From an uncultured Eubacteriales bacterium (GTDB taxonomy: Bacteria; Bacillota; Clostridia; Oscillospirales; CAG-272): DNA of 9,810 bases. Position 1 is the stretch's first letter. Each line of letters starts with the position of its first letter. Made by a program: the position numbers and the translations under genes. The notes under the pieces were generated by a model. The model saw nothing but the letters and a program-made list of their open reading frames with translations, ran no database searches and was not told the DNA's origin. Below are positions 1-7,187 of the stretch, in pieces. The stretch spans positions 1-9,810 of the forward strand of contig USGH01000085.1 of NCBI GenBank assembly GCA_900554225.1. The letters are read 5' to 3'.

Positions 1-369
1 CAGCTGGTGCTCCATCGAAGCCGTCAGGAGGCCGAGCAGAAGGCCATGCTCCTGCTGGAAAAGGTCGGCCTCGCGGATAAGGCGGGCGCGTATCCCTGCA
101 ATCTTTCCGGCGGGCAGTGTCAGCGCGTTGCCATAGCGCGTGCGCTGGTACACGAGCCGCGCGTGATACTGGCTGACGAACCGACAGGCGCGCTGGATTC
201 CGAAAATAAAAAAATACTTATGCACCTGCTTTCGGAGATAAACCGCGAGGGCATCACCGTCATAATGGTCACCCATGACATTTCGATACTGTCGGAATGC
301 AATAAAATTTATAATTTAAATGATGGCGAGATAGCTCTTGTAAATGAGACGGCAGATAATGAGATTTAG
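1..369 (+). CDS. ABC transporter ATP-binding protein, C-terminal half (5' truncated by window edge)
   Basis: The reading frame is open from base 1 and ends at TAG 367-369, giving 122 visible residues. They contain the ABC signature LSGGQ followed by QRVAIARAL, the Walker B stretch VILADEPTGALD and the H-loop VTHD. The Walker A half lies outside the window. The signature and the ADEPTGALDSE wording are typical of the LolD/MacB/BceA branch, whose ATPases pair with FtsX-like permeases to export lipoproteins, macrolides or antimicrobial peptides. A full-length member has about 220-250 residues, so roughly half is missing. No permease follows in the window, so any partner must lie upstream. The in-frame GTG at base 7 is not a start. 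The gene ends convergently against the minus-strand tRNA region. Family assignment is secure; the substrate is unknown. Confidence 0.93.
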   Translation, partial: QLVLHRSRQEAEQKAMLLLEKVGLADKAGAYPCNLSGGQCQRVAIARALVHEPRVILADEPTGALDSENKKILMHLLSEINREGITVIMVTHDISILSECNKIYNLNDGEIALVNETADNEI

Positions 370-509
370 ACTTTTGAAGCTATCTGTGTTGCCGCTGTCA
401 TGGTATCGGCTGCCACCACGTAATAGTCCCGGAAGTCAATTTTCCTTACAGGCACAAAATACAAAACGAAAGAGCACCCCAATGGAGTGCTCTTTCGTTG
501 GGGAAACAT
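366..509 (-). CDS. Possible small ORF of 47 residues, doubtful
   Basis: On the minus strand an ORF runs from ATG at 509-507 to TAA at 368-366. Its second half (for example KIDFRDYYVVAADTM) has a composition that looks like protein rather than noise, and its stop overlaps the end of the plus-strand ATPase gene by four bases. Against it: no ribosome binding site precedes the ATG, and the 465-499 terminator-like hairpin lies inside the frame. It may be the remnant of the 3' end of a lost gene, a small peptide gene, or chance. I do not recognise a family. Confidence 0.2.
   Translation of the reverse strand: MFPQRKSTPLGCSFVLYFVPVRKIDFRDYYVVAADTMTAATQIASKV
465..499 (-). terminator. Intrinsic terminator-like hairpin
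   Basis: A perfect 13-bp stem (AACGAAAGAGCAC with GTGCTCTTTCGTT) closes a 9-nt loop. Read on the minus strand, the stem is followed by TTTTGTATTTTG, an acceptable U-rich tail. On the plus strand it is followed by GGGG, so it is better read as a minus-strand terminator. It could act as a backstop for the tRNA-Cys transcript or shield against antisense transcription into the ATPase gene. Confidence 0.65.
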
Positions 510-512
510 CAC

Positions 513-547
513 CCGGACGGCGGCAAGCCGCCTATCGGCAGGTCCGG
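513..547. repeat. Nested inverted repeat between two terminators
   Basis: An outer 6-bp stem (CCGGAC 513-518 with GTCCGG 542-547) encloses an inner 6-bp stem (GGCGGC 519-524 with GCCGCC 527-532). The two stack directly on one side. All pairs are GC-rich and Watson-Crick. No U-tract follows on either strand, so it is not an ordinary terminator. Its role is unknown; it may be part of the processed trailer of the tRNA-Cys transcript. Confidence 0.5.
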
Positions 548-562
548 TCCGCTCTTGGAGAT

Positions 563-603
563 CAATGCAAAAAAAGACATCCCGTGGGATGTCTTTTTTG
601 CAT

Positions 604-605
<2 letters not shown>
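563..605 (-). terminator. Intrinsic terminator of tRNA-Cys, probably bidirectional
   Basis: Long near-perfect hairpin: CAATGC, an A-run, GACATCCC, loop GT, then GGGATGTC, a T-run and GCATTG. One arm has seven A and the other six T, leaving one bulge. On the minus strand GGGATGTC is followed by seven T, a classic terminator directly after the tRNA CCA end. On the plus strand the arm carries six T, so it may also stop readthrough from the ATPase gene. Confidence 0.88.
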
Positions 606-678
<73 letters not shown>

Positions 679-690
679 GTTACGGGTAGT

Positions 691-719
691 ATTATACTAT
701 AAAATCGTCCGATTGTCAA
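691..719 (-). promoter_or_regulatory. Consensus sigma-70/A promoter of tRNA-Cys
   Basis: Minus strand: TTGACA (719-714), 17-bp spacer, TATAAT (696-691). Both hexamers match consensus exactly and the spacing is optimal. The tRNA 5' end is 12 nt downstream of the -10 element, so transcription probably starts only a few bases before the mature tRNA. Confidence 0.93.
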
Positions 720-845
720 GGGCTTTTCAAAACTTTCCCAAAAAATATTTTTGCCGCCCGGCAGGAGAGCGGACATAGGTACGGATCGGACGGAAAAACG
801 TGCGCATAGACAAAAAGGGAATACAGCTTGCGCGGCAGAACGCAT

Positions 846-883
846 AGAAAGAGACGGCACACCGGAATGTACCGTCTCTTTCT
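846..883 (-). terminator. Hairpin downstream of the rhamnosidase gene
   Basis: A 12-bp stem (AGAAAGAGACGG with CCGTCTCTTTCT) extends by about three more pairs across one C/A mismatch to a CCGGAA hexaloop. It begins 17 bases past the stop codon of the rhamnosidase gene on the minus strand. The downstream tail is only weakly U-rich because most T residues lie inside the arm, so termination efficiency is uncertain. Confidence 0.7.
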
Positions 884-900
884 CCATAGGGTCGGTCGTT

Positions 901-2997
901 TTATTTGGCGCAGCGATCGATGTATACGGCTGCCATGGAGGCAAATCCGTGGTTCAGGCTGCACGAGAGCTGGCTGTGTTCCCAGAGTGTTCCGGTCATC
1001 TCCGCCATCTGCGTGAAGAAATCGCGGCATTCCGACAGCACCTCGGCGCGGTAGCCATAGTTCACGAGCAGCTCCAGACGCAGATAGTTGCCGACGATGG
1101 CGTTCGAGCGATAAACCATCGGATAGACCACCTTGTCGTCGCGCTTCGGCCCGAATTTCGTGAGCATTGTCTCAAACAGCGCGGGATCCGTTTCCCGGGA
1201 CGCAACGCCGAAGTAGAACGCGTAGTACTGGCACGTCTCGGAGGTGTGACCGGTTTTCTGGAGCTGACCGTCCGCATTCCGGATTGCGTTGTCCTCAAAG
1301 AATTCGCCGTTCCAGGACTGTTCGCGGATCACAGCACGCATCTTTGCCGCCCGTTCGCGCAGTGCGTTGTCGCCGTACAGCTCTGCCACAGCATCCAGTG
1401 CAGCAGCCCAGATCATGTTCGACGGATAGTTCACGCCCGCGATGAAGTCCTTATCGTTGCAGCGGCTCCATTCGATGAATACCCAGCTTTCCAGATTTTC
1501 AAGCAGTCCGTCTGCGTTCACGTAGCGATCGAAAAATTCTACCAGACCGTAGACCTTATCGCGCGACAGGACAGCCATCTCGTTGTCTCCGGTGCGGTTC
1601 ACGTAATTGCGCAGCTCCAGAAGGTACCACATCGTCCAGTTCGGAATGTAAACGCCATCGTTGTGGTCGGAAGGATAGCACATCGGGATCATTCCGGCGG
1701 GCAGGAACGGAGATTGCGGACACATTGCGTAGTTTTCGAGGAAATTCTTTTCGACACGGTTTTCTCCGGTGAACAATGCCTCCGCGCGGGACGAGAAATA
1801 ACTGTCGCAGAGCCAGCCGGCGCGTTCCCGGGACGGACAGTCGGTCAGCACATCCACGGCATTCTGGGCAAACGTATTTACAGCGGCGGCGACGATCTTA
1901 TTCAGCTCTGCATCGTGATAGTCGTATTGGAAATGCTTGGCATCCGGATTCTCATAGGAAACCATACCGAAGGCGTGTATTTCCAGATCCCCTGCCGTCG
2001 TCACCACATTGGCATACCGTGCCGTGTTGGCTTCCATGGAGAGAAGGTGGTATCTGCCCGGTGCAAGCGTGTACTTCAGCACGTTGCAGCAGGTGTTGCG
2101 GAACGGATCGACGGCGGTGTGTCCATCCCGCGCAAAGATCAGCTCATCGAAGAGAATATAGACGACGGACGCCTTTTTCACCGTCACATCGAGGGAGAAA
2201 AAGCCGGTGATGGTGCGCGAGAAATCAAAGATCTGGTATGCGGGACCCACAAGAGAGAGCGCGTTTTCGCCCGCCTTTTGATACGTCATGCGGGAGACCT
2301 CTTCACCGGCATCCTCCTCCAGCTCTCCTGCCGCATATCCCTTGAACTGCACATCGTCAACGCCGAGATACGAGCGATCCTGCCAGAGCCGCGCATCCGC
2401 ATCGATCCCAACCCTGCCATGCTCCACGAGGGCGGCGTAGGGGATGGTCTCCAGCGTCGGGTAATGGACATGGCGCGGCAGCAGCTCGTTTGCCGGGACG
2501 ATCGTTGTCTGTGCGGCAGAGAAGCCCGTGGTATCCCCCTTATAGAGGGCGAGCGGATCCGTGTGCATCCGATAGCTTTCTGTGAACGTTCTCTGCAAGC
2601 TGAAACGACGTACCTTCTGGAGCCGGTCGGTGCGCGGATATGCCGTGAAATCCTCTGCGGTGGCGATCACACGGCTGCCGCATAGAATATCCGCCATGAA
2701 GAACGGCTTTTCGTCCACCACATAGTACGAGTTGACCTGCGCGGAATGGACATCCACGGCGATCACGACGGTCTCTCCCATCCATTTTGCGAGGGAATAG
2801 TGATCGATACGGGAAAATCCGTGCGCTGCTCTTGCAGGGCCGTAGCCGATGAGCGCACCGTTTACAAAGATACGGTACAGGGAGGACGCGGCGAGTTGGA
2901 TCTCCGGCTTGTCCCCAAGCGTGACGGTTTTCAGAAAGGTTAAGGTTACGTTCTTCTCGCTGTAGAGAGAGCGTACCCATACGGGTGCTGACTGCAT
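901..2997 (-). CDS. GH78 alpha-L-rhamnosidase-like glycoside hydrolase, cytoplasmic
   Basis: A 698-residue protein starting MQSAPVWVRS. ATG at 2997 is chosen because GGAGG lies 8 nt upstream; the open frame beyond it crosses the promoter. It has no signal peptide or membrane segment. The N-terminal ~350 residues are predicted beta-rich accessory domains. The rest is the (alpha/alpha)6 barrel of family GH78. The catalytic signature DCPSRERAGWLCD spans residues 386-398, placing D386, E391 and D398 where Bacillus RhaB has its essential Asp, Glu and Asp (numbering from memory). Near the C-terminus LWEH (E673, likely general base) and SLNHG (680-684) are also family features. Expected activity is inverting hydrolysis of alpha-L-rhamnosides delivered to the cytoplasm. 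It is shorter than many ~900-residue GH78 enzymes and lacks extra carbohydrate-binding modules. It has its own promoter, so it is not strictly part of the pot operon. Family confident; substrate unknown. Confidence 0.9.
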   Translation of the reverse strand: MQSAPVWVRSLYSEKNVTLTFLKTVTLGDKPEIQLAASSLYRIFVNGALIGYGPARAAHGFSRIDHYSLAKWMGETVVIAVDVHSAQVNSYYVVDEKPFFMADILCGSRVIATAEDFTAYPRTDRLQKVRRFSLQRTFTESYRMHTDPLALYKGDTTGFSAAQTTIVPANELLPRHVHYPTLETIPYAALVEHGRVGIDADARLWQDRSYLGVDDVQFKGYAAGELEEDAGEEVSRMTYQKAGENALSLVGPAYQIFDFSRTITGFFSLDVTVKKASVVYILFDELIFARDGHTAVDPFRNTCCNVLKYTLAPGRYHLLSMEANTARYANVVTTAGDLEIHAFGMVSYENPDAKHFQYDYHDAELNKIVAAAVNTFAQNAVDVLTDCPSRERAGWLCDSYFSSRAEALFTGENRVEKNFLENYAMCPQSPFLPAGMIPMCYPSDHNDGVYIPNWTMWYLLELRNYVNRTGDNEMAVLSRDKVYGLVEFFDRYVNADGLLENLESWVFIEWSRCNDKDFIAGVNYPSNMIWAAALDAVAELYGDNALRERAAKMRAVIREQSWNGEFFEDNAIRNADGQLQKTGHTSETCQYYAFYFGVASRETDPALFETMLTKFGPKRDDKVVYPMVYRSNAIVGNYLRLELLVNYGYRAEVLSECRDFFTQMAEMTGTLWEHSQLSCSLNHGFASMAAVYIDRCAK

Positions 2998-3033
2998 TGT
3001 AAATACCTCCACGAATGAAATCTTTCCGCGTAT

Positions 3034-3062
3034 ATCATAGCAAATCCGGACCGTTTTGTCAA
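3034..3062 (-). promoter_or_regulatory. Strong promoter of the rhamnosidase gene
   Basis: Minus strand: TTGACA (3062-3057), 17-bp spacer, TATGAT (3039-3034), with a TG at the extended -10 position (TGCTATGAT). The leader to the ATG is about 30 nt and carries the GGAGG site. I see no obvious operator or cre-like box overlapping it, so regulation by rhamnose cannot be argued from sequence. Confidence 0.88.
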
Positions 3063-3103
3063 GCTTCCCACACCGGACAAGCGCGGAAAAATCAAAAAAC
3101 AGA

Positions 3104-3129
3104 CCGCATACGATAGACAATGTGTGCGG
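3104..3129 (-). terminator. Second terminator hairpin after potD
   Basis: The arms CCGCACAC and GTATGCGG (minus strand) pair with one C/A mismatch around a 10-nt loop. They are followed by TCTGTTTTTTGATTTTT, a convincing U-rich tail. It lies about 40 nt upstream of the rhamnosidase -35 and separates the pot transcript from that gene. Confidence 0.65.
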
Positions 3130-3136
3130 CAAAGAG

Positions 3137-3163
3137 AAAAGACCGACGATTTGTCAGCCTTTT
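3137..3163 (-). terminator. First terminator hairpin after potD
   Basis: An 11-bp stem on the minus strand (AAAAGGCTGAC with GTCGGTCTTTT, including two G-U pairs) has a 5-nt AAATC loop and starts 14 bases after the potD stop. The arm ends in TTTT followed by CTCTTT. With the 3104-3129 hairpin it forms a tandem terminator. Confidence 0.65.
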
Positions 3164-3177
3164 CCTCATTTCGTATT

Positions 3178-4290
3178 TTATTGATCCGCCAGCAGGATCT
3201 CTTCCCACAGATGCTCGTAGTATGTGCGGATCTCCGGGTCGATGTCGTGGAAGTATTCCGTGAATACCCGATCCTCCTCCGCCGGATACAGAATCTCGTT
3301 CTGATAGTATTCGTAATCCGGGTTGTTTATGACTGCCGTGTTCGCGGAGGCGTAGCAGATGTATTCCGCGTTCGCCAGTGCCACCTCAGGCTCTAAAAGG
3401 AAGTTGATGTACAGCATTGCCGCGTCGTAATTCTGCGCGCCTGTCGGGACACATACGGAGTCCACGAAGATGTTCGTGCCTTCCTTCGGATAGACAAACG
3501 CAAGATCCTCATTCTCCGCCTGCATCGTCAGGAAATCGCCCGCGTAGTACGGTGCGATCGCCGCGTTTGCCGATTCCATTTTGTTGAATACCTCATCCAT
3601 GACGCGCGCCTGGAGAACCGCGTTTTGCTCCTTCAGCTTTTCCGCAGCACGATCCCAATCCGCTTTGTCCGTCGTGTTTACGTCAATGCCGAGCAGGAAC
3701 TGTGCAATCGCAAAGGCGTCACGCGGGTTGTTGAACGTCAGAATATCGTCCGTGTAGGTCGGATCCCACATGATCGACCAGCTGTCCGGCGTACCCGAAA
3801 CCATCGTTGTGTTGTAGATGAGCCCCACCATGCCCACATTGTACGGCACGCTGTACTCGTTTGTTGGATCAAAATACAGATCCTTATATTCGTCCGCTAC
3901 GTAGTGGTAGTTGTCGATTTTGGAGAAATCCAGCTTCTGGAGCATATTCTCGCTCGCCAGCCGCTCGATCATGTAGTCGGACGGGATGATGATGTCGTAG
4001 GAGACCGCACCCGACTTCAGCTTCGCGTACATGGCCTCGTTCGACTCGTAATTCATGTAGTTTACCGTGATTCCAGTCAATGCTTCAAATGCCGCATTCA
4101 CGTCCAGAGAGCCTTCGCTGCCATCCGAAATGTATTCGCCCCAGTTGAAAACATTCAGAACCGTACCTTCGTAATCACGCGTGTAGGTTCCCACCGGATT
4201 GGAGATCTCGTTGACCCTTTGTGCACCGCAGCCGGAGAAAGGTATGGCGCAAATCAGCAGAGCAAGCAATACGGTAAGATTTTTTTTCAA
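3178..4290 (-). CDS. potD: Polyamine ABC transporter substrate-binding lipoprotein PotD
   Basis: A 370-residue extracellular solute-binding protein of the spermidine/putrescine family. Residues 1-20 are a lipoprotein signal peptide ending FSG-C21, so the mature protein is lipid-anchored. NWGEY (W50, Y53) and PSDY (S104, Y106) align with the polyamine-contacting W34/Y37 and S83/Y85 of E. coli PotD (numbering from memory). D277 in IFVDS fits the Asp that grips the central amine. Two pocket tryptophans of E. coli PotD seem replaced by Y248 or Y249 and F275, so ligand preference may differ. The start is TTG at 4290, the only start codon at a sensible distance (9 nt) from GGAGG (4304-4300). It is the last gene of the operon, 117 nt after potC, an unusually wide gap here. 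A TATAAT hexamer (4341-4336) lies in that gap but lacks a good -35. Tandem terminators follow. Confidence 0.95.
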   Translation of the reverse strand: MKKNLTVLLALLICAIPFSGCGAQRVNEISNPVGTYTRDYEGTVLNVFNWGEYISDGSEGSLDVNAAFEALTGITVNYMNYESNEAMYAKLKSGAVSYDIIIPSDYMIERLASENMLQKLDFSKIDNYHYVADEYKDLYFDPTNEYSVPYNVGMVGLIYNTTMVSGTPDSWSIMWDPTYTDDILTFNNPRDAFAIAQFLLGIDVNTTDKADWDRAAEKLKEQNAVLQARVMDEVFNKMESANAAIAPYYAGDFLTMQAENEDLAFVYPKEGTNIFVDSVCVPTGAQNYDAAMLYINFLLEPEVALANAEYICYASANTAVINNPDYEYYQNEILYPAEEDRVFTEYFHDIDPEIRTYYEHLWEEILLADQ

Positions 4291-4407
4291 TGTGGTTTAC
4301 CTCCGTTAATTGGATAAAATGATTTTTTTTACAGAATTATAATGTAAAATTGTGCTACGACTTTTGTTCCCAACGATTATCGATAGGGATTGAAAATAAG
4401 ATGATTC

Positions 4408-5217
4408 TCAGTCCTTGCCCATCCGTGCGCGTTCCTGGCGGATCTGGGTGATGTTGACAATGAGAAGCATCACGAGAACGGTGATGAAGATCAGGGTCGA
4501 GAGCGCGTACATATCCGGCTTGACGGTCTTTTTCGTCATCGCGAAGATCTTGAGAGGCAGCGTCTGGAAGTCCGAGCCGGTCGTGTAGTAGCTGATCACA
4601 AAGTCGTCCAGAGAAAGCGTGAACGACATTAAGAAGCCGGAGAGCACACCGGGCAGCACCGAGGGCAGGATCACGTTGAAGAACGCTTTGAGCGGCGGAC
4701 ATCCAAGATCCTGTGCCGCCTCCGACAGGTGCGGATCCGTCTGGTTGAGCTTCGGCAGAACGTTTAGGATCACGTAGGGAAGGTTGAATGTCACATGTGC
4801 AATGAGCAGCGTCCAGAAGCTCAGAGAGCTGTTCGCCCCGATGAGCCGTCCGATGAATACAAAGAGCAGCATCAGGGATACACCCGTTACAATGTCCGGA
4901 TTCATCATCGGAATGTTCGTCACCGTTTTTAACGTCGTTTTCCAGCCGCGCGAGCGGAGATAGTACATATATACCGCGGCGGCCGTTCCCATCACCGTAG
5001 CGATCACCGCAGATGCCGTCGCGAGAATCAGCGTGTTTTCCAGCGCGTTCATCGTGTCCCGGGAGGCGAATAGCTCATTGTACCATTTCAGGGAAAAGCC
5101 CGTGAATACCGACGTGCTGCGTCCTTCATTGAAGGAGAAAAATACCATCACCAGAAGCGGCGCGTAGAGCACAATATAGATCAGCGCCATAAAGAGGTTG
5201 CCAAGAAATTTTTTCAT
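4408..5217 (-). CDS. potC: Polyamine ABC transporter inner-membrane permease PotC
   Basis: A 269-residue BPD/MetI-type permease, close to the usual PotC length (~264). Starts MKKFLGNL with a first membrane helix at about residues 8-28 and about six hydrophobic segments in all. The EAA loop that docks onto PotA spans about residues 166-190 (SEAAQDLGCPP through LPSVLPG). The SLDDFVISYY stretch at 202-211 is a PotC hallmark. Upstream in-frame TTG and GTG (5223, 5220) are too close to the AGGGGG site, so ATG 5217, 7 nt after it, is preferred. The start is 12 nt after the potB stop. With PotB it forms the membrane pore. The basic C-terminal tail (QIRQERARMGKD) faces the cytoplasm by the positive-inside rule. 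Confidence 0.95.
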   Translation of the reverse strand: MKKFLGNLFMALIYIVLYAPLLVMVFFSFNEGRSTSVFTGFSLKWYNELFASRDTMNALENTLILATASAVIATVMGTAAAVYMYYLRSRGWKTTLKTVTNIPMMNPDIVTGVSLMLLFVFIGRLIGANSSLSFWTLLIAHVTFNLPYVILNVLPKLNQTDPHLSEAAQDLGCPPLKAFFNVILPSVLPGVLSGFLMSFTLSLDDFVISYYTTGSDFQTLPLKIFAMTKKTVKPDMYALSTLIFITVLVMLLIVNITQIRQERARMGKD

Positions 5218-5229
5218 CACCAATCCCCC

Positions 5230-6048
5230 TTATATAATGATGTCCTCGTCGCCCGCGAATCGATTCACAATGATCATGCTCACCAGTATGACCACCATCA
5301 GGATCAGCGAAAGCGACGCGCCTAAGTTGTAGTTGTACGAGGTCTGGATCTGCCGTTCGATCGCGTCGCCGATCAGCATGATCTTGCCGCCGCCCAGCTT
5401 CTGTGAAATGTAAAACGTGCTGACGGAGGGAACAAAGACCATCGTGAAGCCCGAGATCACGCCCGGCATACTCAGCGGCAGGATCACCCGGCGCAGCTTC
5501 GAAAGACTGTTGGAACCGAGATCCTCCGCGGATTCGAGAAGACTCTTGTCGATCTTCGACATTACCGTGTAGATCGGGATGATCATGTATGGGATGTAGT
5601 TGTAGATCATGCCGAAAATGACAGCCCCCGGCGTTCCGACCATTTTCAGCGGCTCGATCCCGAAGGTCGCCAGAATGTTGTTGATCACGCCGTTGCGTTC
5701 GAGAATGTTCATCCACGAATAGGTCCGAATGAGCAGATTCATCCACATCGGCAGCATCACGAGCATCATCATGATCCGCTGCGCCGCCATGCCTTTTCGA
5801 CTCATCAGATACGCAAACGGATACGAGATCACAAGTGTGATCACCGTCGCGATGAAGGAGTATTCAAACGAAATCAGGAATATATCCCGGTATTCTGCCA
5901 GCTGCCGGATGTTTTGCAGCGTGAAATTGCCGTCTGCGTCCGTGAAAGCGTATCCGACCACGATTGCAAGCGGAATGAGAATGAACAGGAGAGCCCACAG
6001 AATGTACGGCGCGCCCGCGATTCTTTGCGCAAGTGTACGTTTTTTCAT
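5230..6048 (-). CDS. potB: Polyamine ABC transporter inner-membrane permease PotB
   Basis: A 272-residue permease of the BPD family with about six hydrophobic segments. The first (APYILWALLFILIPLAIVVG, about 13-32) follows a basic N-terminus. The EAA loop for PotA contact is at about 172-196 (ESAEDLGSNSLSK through LPLSMPG). FVPSVSTFYI (205-214) matches PotB/PotH-type permeases. ATG 6048 is preferred over GTG 6066 because the purine-rich AGGGGGA site lies between them and would be inside the protein with the longer start. It begins 14 nt after the potA stop and is followed by potC after 12 nt, so the three genes are surely co-transcribed. It is the partner permease of PotC; substrate is assigned from the whole operon. 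Confidence 0.94.
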   Translation of the reverse strand: MKKRTLAQRIAGAPYILWALLFILIPLAIVVGYAFTDADGNFTLQNIRQLAEYRDIFLISFEYSFIATVITLVISYPFAYLMSRKGMAAQRIMMMLVMLPMWMNLLIRTYSWMNILERNGVINNILATFGIEPLKMVGTPGAVIFGMIYNYIPYMIIPIYTVMSKIDKSLLESAEDLGSNSLSKLRRVILPLSMPGVISGFTMVFVPSVSTFYISQKLGGGKIMLIGDAIERQIQTSYNYNLGASLSLILMVVILVSMIIVNRFAGDEDIII

Positions 6049-6062
6049 CGAAACCGTCCCCC

Positions 6063-7187
6063 TCACTCATCCTCTTCGTCGTCGATGACGTTGAGGGTGT
6101 CGATTTCGTCGCTGTAGGAGCTGTAGTCGCCGTATTTGCCGGAGTACTTCGACTTCTTCATGACGTGGATCGCGTCCGGCTCTATGTAGAGTCCCACATC
6201 CTCGCCTTCCTTATGCTCGTCCGTCGTCTGGATCATCCATTTGAAGCCGCCGATGTCCACAATGATCTCAAAGTGTACGCCCAGAAATGTCACGGAGGTC
6301 ACTACCCCGCGCAGCATTCCGTCCTCCGGCTTTACGATATCCACATCCTCCGGGCGCACCACAATGTCCACATCCTCATTTGGAGCGAATCCTGCGTCCA
6401 CACAGGTGAATGTTTTCCCGGAGAAGCACGCCACATAGTCCGATTTCATCACGCCGTCGAGAATGTTCGATTCGCCGATGAAGTCCGCGACAAAGGCGTT
6501 CTGCGGTTCGTTGTAAATATCGATGGGCGTACCGATCTGCTGCACCTTGCCCTCGTTCATCACCACCACGGTATCCGACATTGAGAGAGCCTCCTCCTGG
6601 TCGTGCGTGACAAAAACGAACGTGATGCCGAGCTGCTTCTGGATGTTCTTCAGCTCCTGCTGCATATCCTTGCGCAGCTTCAGATCCAGTGCGGCAAGCG
6701 GTTCATCGAGAAGCAGCACCTTCGGCTTGAGCACCAGGGCGCGCGCGATGGCAACCCGCTGCTGTTGACCGCCCGAAAGGCGCGATACGTTCCGCTTTTC
6801 AAATCCCTGTAGATTCACAAGACGGAGCATTTCGGTCACCTGCTCGCGGATCTGCTTTTCCGGTACCTTGCGCACCCGGAGACCATACGCGATGTTTTCG
6901 TATACGTTGTAGTGCGGAAACAGGGCATAACGCTGAAAAATGGTGTTGACCTCCCGTTTGTACGGCGGCACACCATTCATGCTTTTGCCGTCAAAAAACA
7001 CTTCGCCGCTGTCCGGTTCGAGAAAGCCCGCGATCAGTCGGAGGGTCGTCGTTTTGCCGCAGCCGGAGGAACCCAGCAGCGTGACAAATTCGCCGTCCCG
7101 GATCGACAGATTCAAGTCGTCCAGCACCTTCTCGCCATCGAATTCGACGGAGATATTTTTGAGCGCAATAATTGTTTTGTTTTCCAT
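6063..7187 (-). CDS. potA: Polyamine ABC transporter ATPase PotA
   Basis: A 374-residue importer ATPase. Walker A GSSGCGKTT is at 39-47, Q-loop Q85, signature LSGGQ 137-141, Walker B LLLDEP 158-163 with catalytic E162, and H-loop H195. The region after about residue 240 (FIGESNILDG and a later VRPEDVDIV) is the TOBE-type regulatory domain that separates PotA/CysA/MalK ATPases from short exporter ATPases. The tail is strikingly acidic (VIDDEEDE). Start: ATG 7187 lies 9 nt from AAAGGGGG (7204-7197). An in-frame ATG at 7196 abuts that site, and longer frames run into the structured leader. First gene of potABCD, behind a leader of about 470 nt. It powers uptake through PotB/PotC of polyamine captured by PotD. 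Confidence 0.95.
   Translation of the reverse strand: MENKTIIALKNISVEFDGEKVLDDLNLSIRDGEFVTLLGSSGCGKTTTLRLIAGFLEPDSGEVFFDGKSMNGVPPYKREVNTIFQRYALFPHYNVYENIAYGLRVRKVPEKQIREQVTEMLRLVNLQGFEKRNVSRLSGGQQQRVAIARALVLKPKVLLLDEPLAALDLKLRKDMQQELKNIQKQLGITFVFVTHDQEEALSMSDTVVVMNEGKVQQIGTPIDIYNEPQNAFVADFIGESNILDGVMKSDYVACFSGKTFTCVDAGFAPNEDVDIVVRPEDVDIVKPEDGMLRGVVTSVTFLGVHFEIIVDIGGFKWMIQTTDEHKEGEDVGLYIEPDAIHVMKKSKYSGKYGDYSSYSDEIDTLNVIDDEEDE

Noticed and set aside
501..515. 15-base identity with 9258-9272 (GGGAAACATCACCCG)
   Set aside because: One copy is intergenic and the other spans the cassette's stop/start overlap. No flanking similarity, so probably chance, although a match of this length is uncommon in 10 kb.
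751..2685. Long plus-strand open frame of 644 codons opposite the rhamnosidase gene
   Set aside because: It lies wholly antisense to a GH78 gene with catalytic motifs, promoter and ribosome binding site. It has no start signal or recognisable domain and is a typical GC-bias shadow.
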